A stretch of DNA of 64,000 nucleotides from Codonopsis lanceolata. Its lineage: Eukaryota; Streptophyta; Magnoliopsida; Asterales; Campanulaceae. The notes below the pieces were generated by a model. That model saw nothing but the letters and a program-made list of their open reading frames with translations, did not search any database and was not told the origin of the DNA. Below are positions 32,321 through 44,892 of the stretch, piece after piece; the stretch's first letter is position 1, and each line of letters begins with the position of its first letter. Location: positions 66,375,501-66,439,500 of the forward strand of contig CM028377.1 of assembly GCA_013146195.2 (NCBI GenBank), in the 5' to 3' direction. The translations under genes were made by a program, and so were the position numbers.

Positions 32321-33670
32321 AGGCAAAACACACAAACGGGCCACCCAACTTTGGACCATATTGCAATCCGGCCACCGAAACTTTGGTTCATCTATTTTGG
32401 CCACCCTACTTTAGTTCTGTTGCAAGCCGCCCCATTTTTTGGATGGCCGTTAGATTTCGCCGTTAAATCATGTTAAATGTCTATTTTACCCCTGTAAATA
32501 TCAATAAAAGAACAATTATATTTAAAAGGGGTGAAAATGTAAATAATATAATTTTTGTGTTTTGGATACATTCATCTTCATCTCTTACACACAAACACGA
32601 TCTGTTTTGGATCGGCATTAGCGATTCACGAGATCTCACACACACACACACATCTCTCTCAAGCAGAGATCTCACAAACACGATCTCACACACACACACA
32701 TCTCTCTCGCACAAACATGAATTAGCGGTTCATCTTCATCTCTACTCTCTCTCTCTCTCCTCCCTTCCAACAAAACCCTAACCCCCAAATTCCACCACCA
32801 CACTAATCTCACACCTTTCGACTTCCCGTCGTTTATCAAACCCTAACGGCCTCCACCTCACAGTAAGATGAAAAACAATTTCTCCCTCGACATATCGTGC
32901 GACACATTTGCAACATAAATCTTCCTTGATTCCACCACGCTGCGACTGGACCGTCGTAATCAATTGAAGCAAGTGAATATTCGGTCAATTTTCTTGCTCG
33001 ACTCCTTCAAGACAAATCACCATCAATGTGTTTAAACGTCACAAATGTAACCTTTATTTTTACCGCCTTGTCGAAATTACGACTACTTCATCTAGATCGA
33101 ATAGATTAAGGAGGTTCTCGGTAGTGGTTATGGGTAGGCGCGAAGCAGAGATCCGATTGAGGAGGGCGATGCAATGAGGTTATGGGTGGGATTTGAGAAG
33201 CGAGAGGCTGAGATGGGGTTCCGTTGGGTGGGGTCACGGTGCAGGATGGATCGAGCTCAAGTAACCAATACCCGGTTAGGCGAGATCGGTTTATGGTGGG
33301 ATTTGAGAGAAAGTGAGAGCGAGATGAGGAACATATCGATCTGGGTTTGTGTGAGAGAGTATTTTCAGAGAGTATTTTAAGAACATATCAGATAAGGCAC
33401 ATTGATGATGACCGTCAATTTTCTTGCTCGAATCCTTCAGTGACCAGATCTTTAACCCCCAAATTGTATTATTTACAATTTGACCCCTTTTTAAAAATAA
33501 TTATTCTTTTATTGATATTTACAGGGTAAAATAGACATTTAACATGATTTAACGGCGAAATCTAACGGTCATCCAAAAATGGGGCGGCTGTAAAGTAGGG
33601 TGGCCAAAATAGATGAACCAAAGTTTGGTGGCGAATTGCAATATGGTCCAAAGTTGGGTGTTTGTGTGTT
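32321..33670. mobile_element. Mutator-like element, 1350 bp, TSD TATTGGAAT, 5'-UTR-like cargo
   Basis: The perfect 9-bp repeat TATTGGAAT lies at 32312-32320 and 33671-33679. Long inverted termini of about 200 bp share ACACACAAAC, CACCCAACTTTGGACCATAT, TTTGGTTCATCTATTTTGG, CCGTTAGATTTCGCCGTTAA and TTTACCC. The interior holds (CA)n and (CT)n runs with CAAAACCCTAACCCCC and CAAACCCTAACGGCC, typical of plant promoters and 5' UTRs, so this may be a Pack-MULE carrying a gene's 5' end. No transposase. The 29-base block TCAATTTTCTTGCTCGA..TCCTTCA occurs twice (about 32985 and 33415). Confidence 0.88.
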
Positions 33671-34372
<702 letters not shown>

Positions 34373-35974
34373 AAGTTGCTTATCCACATTTTTTTTAATA
34401 GTAGATGAAATCATGTGAATTATTATTCTACCCGTTCGAATTGGATATAATATACTATTATCAAAGTTGTAATGTGTTAATTTTTTTTGAAAAAGAATAT
34501 AACTTTATGAAAGGAAATAAAAATGTTTGTCAAAAATGATTAGCTTTTGTTTCTTTTTTATAATAAAAATAGAAACGGCTATCAAACTTGTTTTTGTTTC
34601 TTGTCCAAAATAAAAAAGAAATATAAACAAAATGAAACAGAAACATGTGAAACAAAAAAAAGAAATAAAAATGTTACCAAACACTACCTAAATGTCTATT
34701 GTCTTCTTAGTTCTTTGAGTATGTAGCAAAAGTATTTAAATGATTTATGAAATATAGTAATAGTTGAAAATTATGAAATTATAGTAGGAGTATAAGGATA
34801 CACTATTCATTTTGGTGTATTGGTTAGGAGATGAAATTTGATTTGAAGTTTTTGACTTATTGTGTTAATGTTGCACCATTTTGGTGCAAGAGTATACGGC
34901 TGGAGATGATCTGTAGACTGTAATAAGCGACAAATTCACTTCAAATAATGAGAAATCTTACGTATAATTACTAAGCTGGATGCTTTCAGTAGATTTTCCG
35001 TAAATGGTTTTACTGCATCATCGCCACACAGCTGCTGAACACCACCACTGTTAGATCTCTTGATTTTGTCGTTTTCTCTCTCAGGTATTTTTCTAAAGCT
35101 TTTGTATCTATAAGTTCTTTGTATATTTTTTTTTTACTTTATTGCATTTTGATTAAGTTTCTGTATTTTTATAAGATTGTAAGAGATACAGGGCTTGATA
35201 ATATGGATTCTAATTCAATGGTGTTGAAGGATTGAATATATGGGTGAACTCTAAAAGATTTATACTGGTAGAAGATATCTATTATTATTTCTCCTTTCAT
35301 CCTCTGTGGCATCTTCTGTGTTTTCCCTTTTCTTTCTCCCATCTATTGTAAATTGATAGGCTTTATGTAGCATAGTCAATAAGCTAAACTATTAAAACAT
35401 GGAGATTTTGTCTGTGGGTCGCAAATGTCAATGTTATGCGTGGCCGAATTTGTTTGTTTTTTAAGTTCATACTTGCGGCTTTTGTTAAGTGAATAATTCT
35501 TTCTAAACTTTTCAATCACTTTAATCTTTTATATTTGTTTAAGTTGAAAAACTCTTATAAAATTGTTCATAATTGCCCTCACAACAAAATCCCAGTCAAC
35601 TTCAAGTTTACTCATTTTACTCTTTGCACTTTCAAATTGCTTCGCCAAGTAATATTCATCAATTACCGCAACTATCAAAATCTTTTACAAAATCTTCAAG
35701 ACTCATCATCCGATTTTGAGTCCATCCCAAAGTGGATATTGAAAGGATTAGTAATAATTTTGAAAGGAGTCTGTTTGAAACAAACCTAAATTTCTCATAA
35801 CCTTCGCGAATCATAGTGTATCTAGAGGATTAGGACAAGTCTAATGATATGGGTAAAAACCAAATTTTAATACATATGTGAGACAGTGAGAGTACTAGGC
35901 TCTCTAAGCGCAAGTCTAATTGGGGTACTTGTAGAAACAAATAAAGTTTAGGAATAATGACATCGTTTTTTTAT
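34373..35974. other. AT-rich intergenic stretch
   Basis: No gene was recognised. Poly-A/T-rich DNA with AAAGAAATAAAAATG-like repeats at 34490-34680. A CT-rich ATCTCTTGATTTTGTCGTTTTC-like leader with TCTCTCAG/GTATTT near 35090 could be a 5' exon of an undetected gene. Confidence 0.35.
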
Positions 35975-36149
35975 TGATTGAATCATCTATTTATAGAGAG
36001 AATAACAATTATGGTTACACTTGGAGTAGGGTACAAGAAACCTTTATAAGGAAGAAATCATAGTAAGAAAAGAACTATACAATGTAATTGCTGCTAAATA
36101 ATAATTACAAACTAATAAAAATAAATATTAAAAATATTATTCTCTAATA
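35975..36149 (-). repeat. Copia 3' LTR
   Basis: 175 bp. Its minus-strand start follows the polypurine tract and its end is ATTCAATCA. It contains a TATAAATA-like box. Confidence 0.88.
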
Positions 36150-36660
36150 TGCCCCCACAAGATGAACGGCCAAGAGGAGAGACCAATCTTGTGAAGTAAT
36201 TGATGAAGCCATTGGGACTACTAATCAGCCGAGGAAACATGACAAACCCGCATAAGCTCATCCTGAACTTGTTGCCAGATGAAGTGAAAGTCCAGAGCCA
36301 CATACTTCATGCGAGTATGGAAGACCGGGTTTGAGTAGAGACTGGTGGCACCTACATTGTCACAATAAATGACGACTTGAATAGGGGAGGTGATACCGAG
36401 CTCGTCGACCAGAGACACAATTCAGCGGACTTCAGTAGTTATGGCAGTAACAGCCCGATATTCAGCTTCAGTCGAAGAGCGAGCAACAGTGCGTTGTTTC
36501 TTGGAGCTCCACGAGACCGGGTTCCTACCAAGGTAGACAATGTAGGCACTAGTGGAGGTGTAGTCATCTTTGTTACCCGCCCAATTAGCATCAGTGAATG
36601 CATGAAGAGCTTGGGGGGACTGGCAATGAAGTAAAATTCCATTATTAATAGACCTATAGA

Positions 36661-36832
36661 CAGTGGCGGATCTATGCCTTACACTTGGGGTGCAAGTGTC
36701 CCGCTGAAGTTTTTTTTTTTTTTTTTTTGAATTTATACACTACAAAATGACATTGTTTTAATTTTAATTTTATTTTTAAGTAATAGTTAACATTAGTGAC
36801 ACCACTGAGATTTATTTTTGGATCCGTCACTG
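36661..36832. mobile_element. hAT MITE, 172 bp, in copia RNase H
   Basis: The termini are CAGTGGCGGATC and, inverted, CAGTGACGGATCC. The 8-bp duplications are CCTATAGA (36653-36660) and CCCATAGA (36833-36840), one mismatch. CAGTG ends with 8-bp duplication fit a non-autonomous hAT. The interior contains an 18-base poly-T run. Confidence 0.88.
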
Positions 36833-37763
36833 CCCATAGAGGTACCGGAGAACAGGCTTGGCCGCATTCCAATGCTCGGTAGTCGGCTTATACATGAACT
36901 GAGAGAGTTTGTTGACTGCATAGGTAACATCTGGGCGAGTAAGAGATATATATTGAAGACTCCCAATCATTGCCCAAAATTATGTTGGATCCGTGAGAGC
37001 AGTGCCCGACTGAAGGGTTAAGTTTGGCGAGGTGGGGAGTAGAGTAGCAACCGGGCGAGCATCTGTCATGCATGTGCGAGCAAGGAGATCGGTAATGTAC
37101 CCACGTTGTAAGAGCAGGAGACCACTTGGTCGCTTAATAACCTCAACTGCAAGGAAATAATAAAGATCTCCAAGGTCTTTGTGGGAGAAGCGAGTAGTGA
37201 GCAAGGAGATGAATGTCTGGACTGCAGCGGGCTGATGATGATGTCATCCACATAGACATGAAGATAGATGGTGGTGTCTCATGTATTAAGTAAGAATAAT
37301 GAAGTGTCAGCCACATAATTTTGAACCTGAAGGCAAGGAGAAACTGATGCAGTTCATTGTACCATGCTCGGGGAACCTGTTTGAGACCATAGATAGCCTT
37401 GTGAAGCCGACATATTGTCCTTGTCAAGGAATCCAGGTGGTTGAGCCATGAACACCTCCTCGGACATATTGCCTTGAAGAAATGTATTGTTCACATCCAA
37501 TTGCCGAAGATCCCATCCTCGACATACGGCCAGCGAGAGAACAGGACAAATAGTGGTCGATTTAACCACCGGGCTGAAGGACTCGTGATAATCCACACCT
37601 GGTTGTTGGTGAAACCCCTTAGCCACCAGACGAGCTTTGTAGTGATCAATAGTGCCATCATGGTGTCGCTTTATACGGATGATCCATTTGCAGCCAATAA
37701 TATTGCAAGCATCTGCTGAGGGAACCAGATCCCAAGTACCATTGCGAGTTAAAGTATTATACT

Positions 37764-39259
37764 TGACGGGTGTCAAACCGTCAAAAATAATTTCCTATTT
37801 TCCCAAATAACGAGTATAGGGTAGTAGGGATCGTATCCACAGGGAACGTCGAATTTACTTCTCTTAAGAATTTATTTAGTAACCAAAACCGATATTTTTG
37901 CTTAACTAACTAACTAAACTTGAATGAAGAAAAAGAGGAATTTTTGTAAACTTAAAGAAAACAAACAATAATTAAACTAAATTCAATGCTGATAAAGGTC
38001 CAGTTAATGAACTAAAGCAATTCCAAAAATTAGCTACTGATCATCGATTCCAACCCGACTCAATTGACTGCAAATAAACCAGTTATAGTTGTTGACAAAC
38101 GCCTAACACCCAATTTCTCCTTACTGATTCGATAATTAGGAGAAGCTCGCTAATTATACTCTAATCAAAAGACAACCCTCGAAACGCTCGTAGGATTTAA
38201 TGTTTTGACAGCTTTAAGATAAGAGAAACCTGGTTCTAGACAACGATATTAAAGTAATATCATTTAACCTAGATTAATCATCCTCGCAACACGGACCGAA
38301 TATGCTTGTGATGCCTAAACGGTGTGTCACTTGCTACTCCGTTAGAACCCGAAGACAATTACGGATCAACGGTTCTCGACTAGCAATGGATTAAAATGTC
38401 TAACCAAAATCTGGGCCCTAGAAATTAATTAAACATACTAATCCTAAGTTACAATTCCTTTGCAACAAGAAAGATAGAGAATGACTAAATACTTGCCCCA
38501 AATTAAGACCTTGAACAATACAGTACACTAAGATCTCACAGTAGCAATTTCTGAAATAAACTTACGGGTTCATTAACTGGAATAGAAGCTTTAGCCACAA
38601 AACATGACTAAAATTTACTTACAAATTGAAAAGAGAATCAACTTCGCAAGTGAAGAGAGGAAGAAATTAACTGCCCTATTGATCTGTTCCTAAACCTGAT
38701 GTATTACAGTGAGTGAGGGTGAGTGAGTGAAAAAGTGAGAGAGAGGTAGATAGGGAGAGTGCGTGTGGTGTGGATCTGTGTGTCGAATCTCTATGTCCCC
38801 TTGGAAGATCTCGCCCCTTTCCTTTATAGCTCTCTCTCCTAACTGCTCCAGCCATTTCCCCCAAAAATAGAAGACACGATCTCTTGATTCTCATCCACAA
38901 ACGGAACAGTTGAAGACCAATTCTTTTCCCAACATTTACAACGTGTTTGGGAAAAGAAACTAATAAATAAAATGATAATTTTATTTACAGAACTGTCAAA
39001 AATGATCAATGTCTGAAATACCCTCTTAACTCCTTGGTCTCGTAACGGGCGTCTCTGTTTTTCGTTTACGCTAGTTAGCAAATGCCCATTCGGTACTTGA
39101 CTTTTTCGCAAAATTTGTCTTTTATCCATCTTTTCTTCCATCCAGCTTCCTTAAGACCTGTGAACACCAATGATGCAAAATACCAGTGAAAGCACAACAT
39201 TTCCCTTAAAATCATAATGCAAAATCACATAAAATGTTGTACTTTATTTAAAGCTATCA
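37764..39259 (-). mobile_element. Solo LTR-like insertion, 1496 bp, TSD ATACT
   Basis: The minus strand starts TGATAGC and ends CCCGTCA; ATACT flanks it at 37759-37763 and 39260-39264. Removing it with one ATACT rejoins the copia reverse-transcriptase N-terminus in frame. A minus-strand TATAAAGG lies at about 38822-38829, downstream of GGAGAGAGAGC. Plus-strand block GTAGGGATCGTATCCACAGG near 37830 is a sequence I have seen associated with repeated plant LTRs. No coding region inside. TG..CA ends with a 5-bp duplication fit an LTR. Confidence 0.85.
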
Positions 39260-42100
39260 ATACTCTTTGGACATGACCTGGTGCCACTTGACATCTTTGA
39301 GAGCTTGAGTGACACATGTTGGTTCGCTGTCCGCTGCTAGTTGAGTCGAGAGACTCATTTTGACCTTAGGTTTGAAGATATTATTCTTGGAGCGAGTAAC
39401 CATGGAGGAGGTACCAACGGCCACAAGAACAAGGTCAACGAGCATATGAACAGATACAGCCGGCACGGGAACAGTACGCGGGCACAGGATTGGTAGGCAC
39501 AGGGCTATCCTCGGTCATGGTATTAAGGGCCGAGGAGAGCTGAGTAGTAGGCACAGTGCTGGCCTCGGGCATAGAGCTGGTTGCCGAGGATGGTTGAGCA
39601 GCGGACACATGACATGTAGCGAGCACAGTGGTATCCTTGGTCATAGTAGCTGGTGATTGAAGGTGGTGTAGAGGCGAGCTGGGATCAACCATTCTGATTA
39701 GTGTTAGAAGCCACGGATGGAGAGTTATCGGAGTGGGCAGCAGACAGTGTGCACGAATTAGAGAGTAGGTTATACGGAGGGAACCAAGAGACACAAGTGT
39801 ATGTATTGGTGCAAACATGGTGGGTGTCCGATGTGGACATAGGAAAGACAGATTCAACAAACTGGACATGACGTGAAATGAACAGATTGGTGGTGCTCGG
39901 ATCATAACAGAGATAGACACTCTAAGTGAGCGAGTAACCGAGGAAGACACATGGAGTGGAGCGAGCAACGAGTTTGTAGGCGGAGTAAGGGCAGAGCCAA
40001 TGGTAGCAAAGACAACTGAAGGCACGAAGTTTAGAGTAGTTGGACGGAGAACCCATTAGTTTTTGGTAGGGAGATATCTGGTCTAGAGGGGTGTTGGTAG
40101 CCGGTTTATAAGGTAGGTCACTGTTTGGAAGGCAAACAACCAGAAAGGCAACGGAAGGGAAGCTTTAGATAGAAGAGAGAAACTGGTCTCAACTATGTGG
40201 TGATGGCAACGCTTCGAGAACCCATTGTGCTCTGGAGTGTGAAGTGGTGAGGTAAAAGATGTCATTAGCGGACAGGTAGGCGGCCAAGCCAGTATCATGG
40301 GCTAAACCCGTGTACTCGCCGCCATTGTCCGAGTAAAGAGTGACAATGGTGGTTTTGAAATAGTTTTCGACAAGGGCTTTGAAGCGGGAAAAGATGGTAG
40401 CAACCTCATATTTTCTCTTAAGCGGGTAGAGCCATATGTAGTGAGTGTAGTGATCGACAAAAATAGCATAGTATTTAAATCCATCAACAAAATGAATGGG
40501 GGAGGTTCGGACATCAAAATAAATAATTTGAAGCGGAGAGGTAGACACAATAGTAGAATGCAAAAACATAAGTTTGTAACTTTTATTGTATAAACAATCA
40601 TTACAATGTTCGTATTTGATACGAGGAGTGTCTAAAGCTACGCCTAAACTAGATAGAATCTGACACTGGATAGGTTCAGATGGTTGGCCAAGGCAGTGAT
40701 GCCAGTCATGATGAGAGACTTTAGAGCCGACAGCGTGAAGGAGGCGTGGTCGGCCATTCATACACATCCATCGTTAGATTGCCCGGTCAGCAGAAAGCTC
40801 CCTGTCCGTAGATCCTTCACATAAAAAGAATTTGGTAAGAACTCAATAAAAGTATTATTGGAGATGCAAAATTGAGATATGGAAATAAAGTTCTTTTTCA
40901 TGTCAGGTATAAAGAGAACATTATGCAAGGAAAAAGTGTGTGATGGTGTAGTAAGCAAGGAGGAACCAATTTTGGAGATAGATAACCTTGTGCCATCACT
41001 AATGACCATGTCGTCTGTGCCCGTGTAGGGGTTGTGTAGAGATAGGTTGCCAAGGTCGCTAGTGACATGGTGAGAAGCACCACTGTCAAGCAGCCAGCTT
41101 GTGTCCCTCGGTTTGTTGTGGTAGCGAGGTTTGCCCGTGGTTGCCACTTAGAGCCATTTGCCGTGTTAGGAGTAGTAGGCAGAGATGTGGTGGCGACCAG
41201 CTGAAAATTGGGGCAGCGAGCAACTGTGTGTCCCTGTTGCCGACATCTTTGACACTTGCCCAAGTATGGTTGTTGTTGGCGAGGAGTAGATGCCGAGGAT
41301 TGGGAAGGCGATCGAGGTTGCGAAGATTGTTGTCGGGCTTGCGAGGATTGTTGCTGAGAAGACGAGATATTGATCCTCGAGGCAGCAGGATTGGCCGAGG
41401 CAGGATGCGAGTACACGACCTGTGCCTGTTTGAGAAGCTGCTCGCGGTTGATGAGTTTTTCATGAAGCTCATCAAACGAGATAGGAGTGTCTCGGCCTTC
41501 AACCACATCAACTATGTGGCCGTAGTCATTATCCAAACCCCCGAGGATGATCTCAATGAGATCCTCGTGGTCGAGAGGTTTTCCAAGAGCAGCGAGCTCA
41601 TCAGCACGCCCTTTGACTGACTGCATGTAGTCGGAGATCAACTGAGTACCCTTGGAAGCTCGCTTGAGATAGTCCTTGATCTGCTTTATGTGACCGTGAG
41701 TTGTGCAAGCATAGGTGTGAGCAAGGGTTTGCCAAGCTTCATGGGTAGTGGCGGTCTGTTGGATCAAGGGGACCAAGGGAGCAAACAGGAAGCCGACAAG
41801 AGCACCAAACATAAGTTTATCTTGTCGGATCCAGGGTTGGTAGTGCGGGTTTGGTGTACAAACGTCCTTGGATGATGAATCATCCTTGACTAGGACAGTG
41901 GGAGGTGAGCATGGGTATGAGCCATCTACAAACTTGTAGATGTCATAGCCAATTAAAGTGGCCTCAACTTGGAGTTTCCAAGCTATGTTGTTGGTGGAGG
42001 GGAGTTTGGTGATGTTATGGTGAGAGATATTGATGAGGTCGAAGGTTTGTGTGGGATCAAGGGGGTTTTTGATGGTAAGGGAGTGATTTCCGCTTTCCAT

Positions 42101-42271
42101 TGATTGAATCATCTATTTATATGGAGAGTTACAATTAGGGTTATACTTGGAGTAGGGTACAAGAAACCTTTATAAGGAATCATAGTAAGGAAAGAACTAT
42201 ACAAGGTAACTACTGCTAAATAATAATTACAAACAAATAATAATAAATACTAAAAATATTATTCTCTACTA
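42101..42271 (-). repeat. Copia 5' LTR, directly abutting gag
   Basis: 171 bp. The LTR end ATTCAATCA is followed at once by ATGGAAAGCGG, so gag codons start within or right after the LTR and no primer-binding site is present. Confidence 0.85.
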
Positions 42272-42782
42272 GTACTTGCCCAAATGTATCAAAACCAAAT
42301 TTTGATACCTATTGATTACTAATCATGAGGTATCAAATTTATATCTCTAATCATAGGTATCAAAATCAAATTTTGATACCTATTTAGTGACATCTCCAAC
42401 AATAGATATCAAATATTTAGTCTCACATTTATTTATTTTAGTTTTGATTATTGAAGATTTAATCATTATCAATATTATAAATATTATTACCATGTTAGTT
42501 AATTAATTTTTTTGATTTAGTATAATTTTAAAAATATATATATCCAACATATATCATGACATAAAAATAAAAGAGTAAAATTTTCATACACTGACGGTAT
42601 AAAATCTTTTTTACACAAATAACCCACTCGGTTTGGTTCGATTTACGATTTTTGGTATCGAACTAAACCAACCTATAAATATTTATTTATTTATTATATA
42701 ATATATATTATATTACATTTATTAACTATATTGAACCTTTGGATCATCTTATATACATAATCTAGGCTTTTGATTTATTCAT

Positions 42783-42814
<32 letters not shown>

Positions 42815-43239
42815 TACACATATTAAACCAAATAAAATTTTGATTGTTGAAGAACCATTATTTCTTCTATTGTTTGTGTTTATTTTAGAATTTGTATTAT
42901 TTTCTTTATGATAATTTGTTGTTAGTATGTTATTTCCTAATTTTTATGTTAATTCCAAATTAAAATCTTATTTTTATTGTTATTTTTAATGTTTGTTAAT
43001 TTTTATTGTTATTTTTAATGTTGGTTAATTTCAATAGAGTTATTTTTCTTCACATTCTCGATAAGGATGTCAAATTTTCACATTATAGTTGAAAATGAAA
43101 ATCTATACTAAACACCATTTTTCTTTAACTCTTCTTATTTGTTGTTTCCTTTTCTTTTATTTTTAAATTTTTGTCAATGTTATTTTCGTGGTGAGACGCA
43201 TGTTAGATAATATTAAATCTACAATTTCACTAGAGAGGT
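42272..43239. other. AT-rich spacer with GTATCAAAA palindromes and (CA)n
   Basis: No gene. ATCAAAAYCAAATTTTGATACC, an imperfect palindrome, occurs near 42289 and 42358, with further GGTATCAAA half-copies between and after. (CA)n at about 42797-42816. Confidence 0.5.
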
Positions 43240-43261
43240 CTCTTTTAATACATTAATTAGG

Positions 43262-43775
43262 CAATACTTAATACAATAATTATAAAATACTTAATACAAC
43301 ACTTTTTGTTATAAAAATACTATATTACTCTTAACAAAAATAAAACAAAAAAATTTGAACAACATCATCGACTGTTGACCGAAGCACCACCGCCTGCTTA
43401 GCCCCACCACCTCCCCCTGCCCACCCGCATGCCCTTCCCCAGTCCTTCCCCCACCGTCTGGGCCAAGCCCAATCCCTCCCCTAGCCCCAGCTCACCCGTT
43501 TGCCCCACTCCCAGTCCCTCCCCCACCCCTCTCACACGGATTAGGCTCCCCCAGTCCCTCCCTCACCTAGCCCAACCTCTTGCCCACCCCCAACCCGCCT
43601 AGCCCCACCACCTCCCGCCCATTGCCACCACCTTCCACCTACCTCTACCATTAGTCTCATTTTTTATTTAATTATTAATTAAATAAAAGACACATTAATA
43701 AACTTTTTTCAAAAAATATTGTATTAAATATTTTATAAGTGCTGAATTAATTACTTATGATAAAAATTTTGCACG
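43262..43775. mobile_element. Putative inverted-repeat element with C-rich core
   Basis: About 45 bp of diverged inverted repeat: left TTATAAAATACTTAATACAA (near 43280) versus the reverse complement of the right end, TTATAAAATATTTAATACAA (near 43715-43735). Between them 43384-43660 is C-rich on the plus strand (CCCCACC, CCTCCCCC and CCCACCC runs), unlike the AT-rich surroundings. A Mutator-like or similar carrier is possible, but no target duplication was assigned. Confidence 0.45.
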
Positions 43776-43803
43776 CATAATTGAAAAAGGTTATCTTTAC
43801 AAA

Positions 43804-44145
43804 GGGAATATTACTTTTTTGACCATCGTACAAATTGGAAAAATCTAATTTAACCAACGACGTTTCATAACGATCAAACAACCAATTTTTAATTTGGTTG
43901 CAATGTTGTTCTCACCGTTTCATAATGACTAAATTAATCAATCAATTTTTGTCAATATTGGGCCAAAAAACTCCATTAAATGAAGATATTGACAGAAGTT
44001 GATTGGTTAATTTAATCTTTATGAAATGGTGAGGACGACATTGTAACCAAATTAAAAATTAATTGATTAATTTAATCGTTATGAAACATTATTAGACAAA
44101 TTAAATTTCCCCAATTTATACGCGGGTCTAGAACGTAATATTCAC
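43804..44145. mobile_element. Foldback Mutator-type MITE, 342 bp, TSD CTTTACAAA
   Basis: Two arms of about 160 bp are inverted copies (GTTTCATAACGAT, AATTTTTAATTTGGTT, CTCACC.TTTCATAA, TTGTCAATAT) around a short centre. Ends GGGAATATTAC and, inverted, GTGAATATTAC. The perfect 9-bp repeat CTTTACAAA lies at 43795-43803 and 44146-44154. Confidence 0.9.
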
Positions 44146-44632
44146 CTTTACAAAAGACAAAGGTGCCAAAATTGTGGAGGGAGATGGGGGAAGATAGAAA
44201 CTTGGGAAAGAGAGGGAGAGGCACGTTGAGAAGAATAGAAAGATAGAATCATGTCCAAAGACCCACCCTTTGATTAAGCGGCGCGTGTCATAAAAATGAA
44301 ATGCACTTGTAAGCTACTCGAAATTGATTTTGTCAAAAGAAAGATTGACAAGTGACAACCCACCAATCATGAAGATTGAACATGTTAAGCTAGCAAAGTT
44401 CGAATCAGTACTCTCATTATCTCAGTCTTTTTGCCAAGATTCTTTTCTCACACAAAAAAAGAAATTTTTCTCGCACATTACAATGCCAGCTGTCCTACTG
44501 AGCTGAGACAATGTTGTTCAAGTACTCTAATTATGGCAAGCTCATCACAAGGAGCATTCCTACATACTAGTAGTACTATATATTTGTTGACAAAGTACTA
44601 TTTTATTAAGAATCAACTGTTATATTTTAGTA
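44146..44632. other. Spacer
   Basis: No gene was recognised; a short purine-rich stretch at 44175-44235. Confidence 0.4.
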
Positions 44633-44890
44633 CTTCCTTCGTCCTTAAATAATCGTTTTAATTGACTCGATACATAGTTTAAAAAAAAATAATTGACTTG
44701 ATTATTTATTTTGGTTTAATATGTAGTTTTTTTTTTAAACTTATGTGTATGTGACTCATAATTAAAGTAGAGTGAAAAAGTAAGGATAAAGTGATAAAAG
44801 TGATGTTCTAAAAAGGTAAGTTTCAAACTGGATAATTATTTTAGGATTGACTAAAAAGAAATAAGGACGATAATTTAGGGACGGAGGGAG
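44633..44890. mobile_element. Stowaway MITE, 258 bp
   Basis: Left CTTCCTTCGTCC, right (inverted) CTCCCTCCGTCC, flanked by TA (44631-44632, 44891-44892). This is the classic Tc1/mariner-derived Stowaway end. Confidence 0.9.
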
Positions 44891-44892
44891 TA

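Larger units (their letters stand above)
36150..42112 (-). pseudogene. Copia gag-pol polyprotein, frameshifted
   Basis: Minus-strand order: gag (from 42112 or 42098, NNIAWKLQVEATLIG, WIRQDKLMFGALVG, ending with zinc knuckle CQRCRQQGHTVARC near 41250); protease SWLLDSGASHHVT near 41095; integrase HWHHCLGQPS-like zinc finger and IYFDVRTSP..YSDNGGEYTG (40300-40700), then TPEHNG and PFWLFAFQTVTYLINRLP; reverse transcriptase from 39390 to 37000 (GCKWIIRIKRHHDGTIDHY, ARLVAKGFHQQPGVDYHESF, LQLDVNNTFLQG); RNase H (SSKKQRTVARSSTEAEYRA, CDNVGATSL) at 36220-36650. The open pieces fall in all three frames, so there are several indels, unlike the stop-only gypsy element. It is interrupted at 37764-39259 and 36661-36832. 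Confidence 0.92.
35975..42271 (-). mobile_element. Ty1/copia retrotransposon, two LTRs, with two nested insertions
   Basis: Similar LTRs lie at 35975-36149 and 42101-42271, sharing TAGAGAATAATATT, TTTAGCAG, TATAAAGGTTTCTTGTACCC and ATAGATGATTCAATCA. By eye I count about 14 mismatches and one 4-base indel over about 171 bases. A polypurine tract (TTGTGGGGGCATA, minus strand) precedes the 3' LTR. A gag-pol polyprotein fills the middle. The LTR starts are mutated from the expected TG. I could not find a matching target duplication (TTTAT on the left, GTACT on the right), so one end may be altered. Confidence 0.92.

Noticed and set aside
41099..41620. 173-codon plus-strand frame
   Set aside because: It lies opposite the copia gag zinc-knuckle region and shows no family features; antisense shadow.
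35970..42276. Target duplication for the copia element
   Set aside because: TTTAT and GTACT do not match; no shifted frame gave a convincing 5-bp repeat.
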